The notes below the pieces were generated by a model. It ran no database searches. It had not been told where the DNA came from and saw only the letters and a program-made list of their open reading frames with translations. Positions 61,901 through 64,000 of a stretch of DNA of 64,000 nt are shown here, one piece after another. The first letter of the stretch is position 1. Each line of letters opens with the position of its first letter. Location of the stretch: positions 214,808-278,807 of the forward strand of contig JBBKVO010000018.1 of NCBI GenBank assembly GCA_037968475.1. Reading direction: 5' to 3'. The DNA is from SB11 sp037968475. GTDB taxonomy: Bacteria > Bacteroidota > Bacteroidia > UBA8524. A program made the position numbers and the translations under genes.

Positions 61901-62155
61901 CTATTGATGGACTATGACGGTAACAGAGATTGGGAAATGATAGCGGCCGAATTTGATTTTGTAGAGCCTGATAAAAAAACTAAGCAGTACATAAAACACG
62001 AACTAGCTATCAATACCGATGATATTGAAACGGTAAAAGAACAGGTAAAATATGCCTATACCAATATAAAAAATCATAACTTTAGTAAGGGTTGTGGCAA
62101 CGATGATTGCGAATGGTGCAACTTTATAAAATTTAATAAAATAAATTTGGTATAA
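58976..62155 (+). CDS. UvrD-like helicase with C-terminal PD-(D/E)XK nuclease and four-Cys cluster
   Basis: This is a 1059-residue helicase-nuclease. The superfamily 1A motor has Q-motif LNQAQREAV, Walker A GPGTGKT (40-46), Walker B VDEFQDTS, motif III GDDDQSIYRFQGA, motif IV LTENYRS and motif VI VALTRAKKHLYIS. The C-terminal domain (about 790-1059) has the PD-(D/E)XK core LNGKMDKIEF...VIDYKTGKP (Asp932, Lys934). Cys801, Cys1040, Cys1045 and Cys1048 bracket the nuclease, as in AddB- and Cas4-type iron-sulfur nucleases. It likely processes DNA ends in repair. No AddA or RecB partner is adjacent. Confidence 0.92.
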   Translation: MQAQPNTPYQSHFLNELQKLNQAQREAVETTEGPVLVIAGPGTGKTQVLAARIGYILLNTDSRPENVLCLTYTEAGALAMRNRLISFIGPDAYRVKIETFHSFCNEVIQENPDYFGYRGLQPVSDLEKIEVLQELVDSFGAQHPLKRWTGDVYYETSRLDRLFQLMKQEDWSADFIQEKINTYIEDLPFRDEFIYKRANSKRGIKVGDLKTDKIEIEKTRMGQLAAAANEFENYQELLKKRQRYDFADMILWVLQAFKQHSDLLYSYQERFLYFLVDEFQDTSGSQNELLSLLTDFWDSPNVFAVGDDDQSIYRFQGANVKNIEDFALKYTNSLKVVVLTENYRSVPAVLSAAHTLIENNNERLINHTGFDYLKKELISSNSQLKTLATKPIIRSYANTYHEIVDIAHQLEQLQHQGQDLKEVAIIYRNHRQCDELVKYLEVKQVPYYIKKKINLLNEPLVYKLITILRYIAHELKTPHSGEYLLFEMMHFDFFGIPPIEAAKLSLAVSKQNYKERNTSFREQLLDPTQGQKKAPTLFDQHFGNAGMKRLGEDIDYWLTQADNLTLPQLLEKIINNAGILATVMKSPDKFVQLEMLKAFFDFVGEEFNRKPTMHVGELIHTLDLMYDNSIQLAFTRTSGRTDGVNLITAHSSKGLEFDYVFLLGCNSLVWDKAGRSYTYSLPDTIVSNTTGKDNDTETEEARRLFFVALTRAKKHLYISYAEKNPAEKELERSRFVAEIEHLPEIERESINLKDDELSSFIESILQPAQEPEIQLVDKQYLDDLLKNYSLSVTHLSNYLKCPVAFYFNNIIRVPAPQNEYMAFGSAVHNTLESLFRKMLADSGKRFPAKHAMLEDFRYYMMLLQHHFIPEQYKRRLQYGLEILPDYYDNYIQQWSKVVTVERVFRNILVDGMPLNGKMDKIEFEGRSATVIDYKTGKPENAKKKLNPPVPNTDITTHSFEDVYGGDYWRQALFYKLLMDYDGNRDWEMIAAEFDFVEPDKKTKQYIKHELAINTDDIETVKEQVKYAYTNIKNHNFSKGCGNDDCEWCNFIKFNKINLV

Positions 62156-62319
62156 TAATTCTATACGTTTGGTATATAGACAGATAAGTTTCGTTTGTCA
62201 ATTGCACTCTTTCTCCATATATTGCAGTTTAATAAAATACAAAAACCTTTACAGGAAGGCAACGTTTTATTAACAATAGCCTATCTAATATTTAGTTGGC
62301 AATTAATCAACGATAGAAT

Positions 62320-64000
62320 ATGAAGAAACTTTTACTTTTTGTTTTTATTTTCGTTAGCACGATAGTATTTAACCAAGTCAAGGCTACCCACGTTATGGGT
62401 AGTGATATTACCTATAAATGTTTAGGTAATGGTAAATACGAAGTGTCAGTTACAGTATATCGTGATTGTAATGGTGTATCACTTAGTAACTCTCCTTTAA
62501 GGGTGAAGTGTAACTCTGGATCAACACAATTCACCTTACCCGAAGTGAGTGTAAAGGATATAACGGGTATTGACGCTAAATGCCCGCAATCAAGTCGTTG
62601 CAGTGGTAGTTTTCAATATGGTATTGAAGAACATATTTATAAGGGTATTATAGATTTAAGTGCCTTAAACTGTTGTGAAGTAACCCTTAGCTGGGATCAA
62701 TGTTGCCGTAACAGCAATATTACAACAGGTGCTGCCAATGCAAACTTTTATACTGAAGCTGTATTGGATAAATGTATCAATCCTTGTAACAGCTCACCTG
62801 TATTTACCTCAAAACCCGCTGCACTTATTTGTGTAGGTCAGGATTTTGAATTTAACAATGGTGCGTTGGATACCATTGATGTTGGCGATTCTCTTTCGTA
62901 TGCACTAGTTAACCCACTTAGTTCTGCTGGTGTTGCCATATCATACTCAGGTTCATGGAGTTCTCAAAAACCTATATCATTTCTAGGATTCCCAAATGCA
63001 GGACTTAATAGCCCTGCAGGTTTCCATTTTGATGAAACCACAGGTGATCTTTCTTTTCGCCCTACCGTTCAAAACCAAGTAACAGTATTGGTAATAGAAG
63101 TAACGGAGTGGCGAAAAATAAACGGGATAATGACCAAAATAGGGATAACCCGGCGTGATGTGCAGATTATTGTAGTAAACTGCCCCAATAATAAAGTACC
63201 TAAAATAAAGGGGCAAAGTGCCATAGCTTGCTCCGGCCAGCAAGTCTGTATTGATATTGAATCTTCTGACGATGACGCCAAAGATACGGTGCGTATCAAC
63301 TGGAACAGGGGTATTCCCAAAGCTACCTTCACCAATAATAACGGTTCGGTTAAAAAAGCATCGGGACAGGTGTGTTGGACACCCACCAAAAACGATATTA
63401 GTAATATTCCTTACTCATTTACAATAACAGCTAAGGATGATGCTTGCCCTTTGGCAGGACAGGCTATCCGTTCATTCAGTATTACTGTTCGGGAGAGTCC
63501 TGAGGCAACCATACAAGCCACAAAACTGATTTGTGGTAGGGTAGCAGTGGATTTCACTCCTCTGAAAAATAATTATCCGGGATTGACTTATGAGTGGCTG
63601 GTAAAAGACAGTAATAATGTCAGTATCGCCTTCAGTAGTAAAAAACAGGATACTATCCGTTTTCAACCCGGTAAAAACCGTTTATTTCTTACGCTTAAAA
63701 CATCTACACCATGTGTTAATGCTTTTGTAGATACGATAGATATTGACCCCTTTGTTCATGTGGATTTACCTAGCGATACGCTTATATGTGATGGTAACCC
63801 TATGGCTTTTGATGCTGTTACCACTTATGGTAAACCTGCCTACCATTATACTTGGAGTACAGGGGATACAGCAAAACAAACAGTGGTGAACCCCGGAGCC
63901 GACTCTACCTTTTGGGTTTCTGTTACAGATGGAGAAGGTTGTGATAACAGCGATACTGTAAAAGTAAAATGGAGTCCTTTACCTCCTATCAATATAGGCC
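62320..64000 (+). CDS. Large secreted cell-surface protein with Ig/PKD-like repeats (3' end beyond the window)
   Basis: I translated an open frame from ATG 62320 to the end of the window, 560 codons with no stop. It begins with a signal peptide (MKKLLLFVFIFVSTIVFNQV), then the characteristic ATHVMGSDITYKCLGN opening of large Bacteroidota surface proteins. It is Cys-rich in the first 170 residues (YRDCNG, NCCEVTLSW, QCCRNSN). Ig/PKD-like repeats follow (YEWLVKDSNNVS, YTWSTGDTAKQT, VSVTDGEGCDNSDT). Known relatives end in a gliding-motility-associated C-terminal domain and use the T9SS; that end is not visible. It may be an adhesin. Confidence 0.85.
   Translation, partial: MKKLLLFVFIFVSTIVFNQVKATHVMGSDITYKCLGNGKYEVSVTVYRDCNGVSLSNSPLRVKCNSGSTQFTLPEVSVKDITGIDAKCPQSSRCSGSFQYGIEEHIYKGIIDLSALNCCEVTLSWDQCCRNSNITTGAANANFYTEAVLDKCINPCNSSPVFTSKPAALICVGQDFEFNNGALDTIDVGDSLSYALVNPLSSAGVAISYSGSWSSQKPISFLGFPNAGLNSPAGFHFDETTGDLSFRPTVQNQVTVLVIEVTEWRKINGIMTKIGITRRDVQIIVVNCPNNKVPKIKGQSAIACSGQQVCIDIESSDDDAKDTVRINWNRGIPKATFTNNNGSVKKASGQVCWTPTKNDISNIPYSFTITAKDDACPLAGQAIRSFSITVRESPEATIQATKLICGRVAVDFTPLKNNYPGLTYEWLVKDSNNVSIAFSSKKQDTIRFQPGKNRLFLTLKTSTPCVNAFVDTIDIDPFVHVDLPSDTLICDGNPMAFDAVTTYGKPAYHYTWSTGDTAKQTVVNPGADSTFWVSVTDGEGCDNSDTVKVKWSPLPPINIG

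Overview
The window is a stretch of AT-rich chromosome (roughly 38-40% G+C by eye) from a member of the Bacteroidota. The assignment rests on several independent signs. Three secreted proteins end in type IX secretion (T9SS) sorting domains. There is a TonB-dependent receptor with a carboxypeptidase-regulatory N-terminal domain, PorT/OMP_b-brl-type outer-membrane proteins, Omp28-like lipoproteins and a 7TMR-DISM histidine kinase. Shine-Dalgarno sequences are scarce. The Bacteroidota -7 promoter element TAnnTTTG recurs upstream of many genes. I cannot name the genus. I see no integrase, transposase, phage gene, CRISPR array or plasmid function, so this looks like core or slowly evolving chromosome.

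Layout. 0-8.8 kb: C-terminus of an acyltransferase-like protein, tRNA-Lys(UUU) with a near-ideal promoter and terminator, a VOC protein, a small unknown protein, a possible HTH protein, a Nudix hydrolase, divergent secreted beta-propeller and GDSL lipoprotein genes, an orphan sensor kinase, an ArsC-like protein without the active-site Cys, and an unknown acidic protein overlapping a FAD oxidoreductase. 8.9-18.7 kb: a large T9SS protein, a BaiN/HI0933 flavoprotein, tandem MORN-like/OmpA paralogues, YdeI, gltX and an unknown membrane protein. 18.7-30 kb: a cluster of four RNA hairpins, argS, DUF1003, a zinc-less class III sirtuin, a di-haem peroxidase with a small outer-membrane protein, DinB, a TonB receptor, GT39, and a 746-bp gene-free region. 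30-46 kb: an Omp28 lipoprotein, a three-gene operon of unknown secreted proteins, hisS-hutH-PorT-like, a TrxR-like flavoprotein, a secreted C1B peptidase, a T9SS subtilisin, an ECF sigma factor with an anti-sigma/beta-barrel fusion, and fur divergent from hutU. 46-64 kb: a secreted WD40 protein, an ABC exporter pair, a DAO-type oxidoreductase, a T9SS/membrane/regulator unit, an acyl-CoA dehydrogenase, cell-envelope lipoproteins, comF, thiL, a UvrD-nuclease with a predicted Fe-S cluster, and the start of a large cell-surface protein that runs off the window.

How the genes work together. Three aminoacyl-tRNA synthetases (GltX, ArgS, HisS) and a tRNA-Lys give the window a housekeeping character. 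HutH and HutU provide the first two steps of histidine breakdown but sit 7 kb apart; hutI and hutG are not in view. Much of the remainder builds the cell envelope and secretome: T9SS cargo, lipoproteins, OmpA-type anchors and a TonB receptor. I found no clear defence or other large undescribed system. The best candidates for something new are the 31.1-33.3 kb operon of paired four-cysteine secreted proteins, the hairpin cluster before argS, and the sigma factor/anti-sigma-barrel pair.
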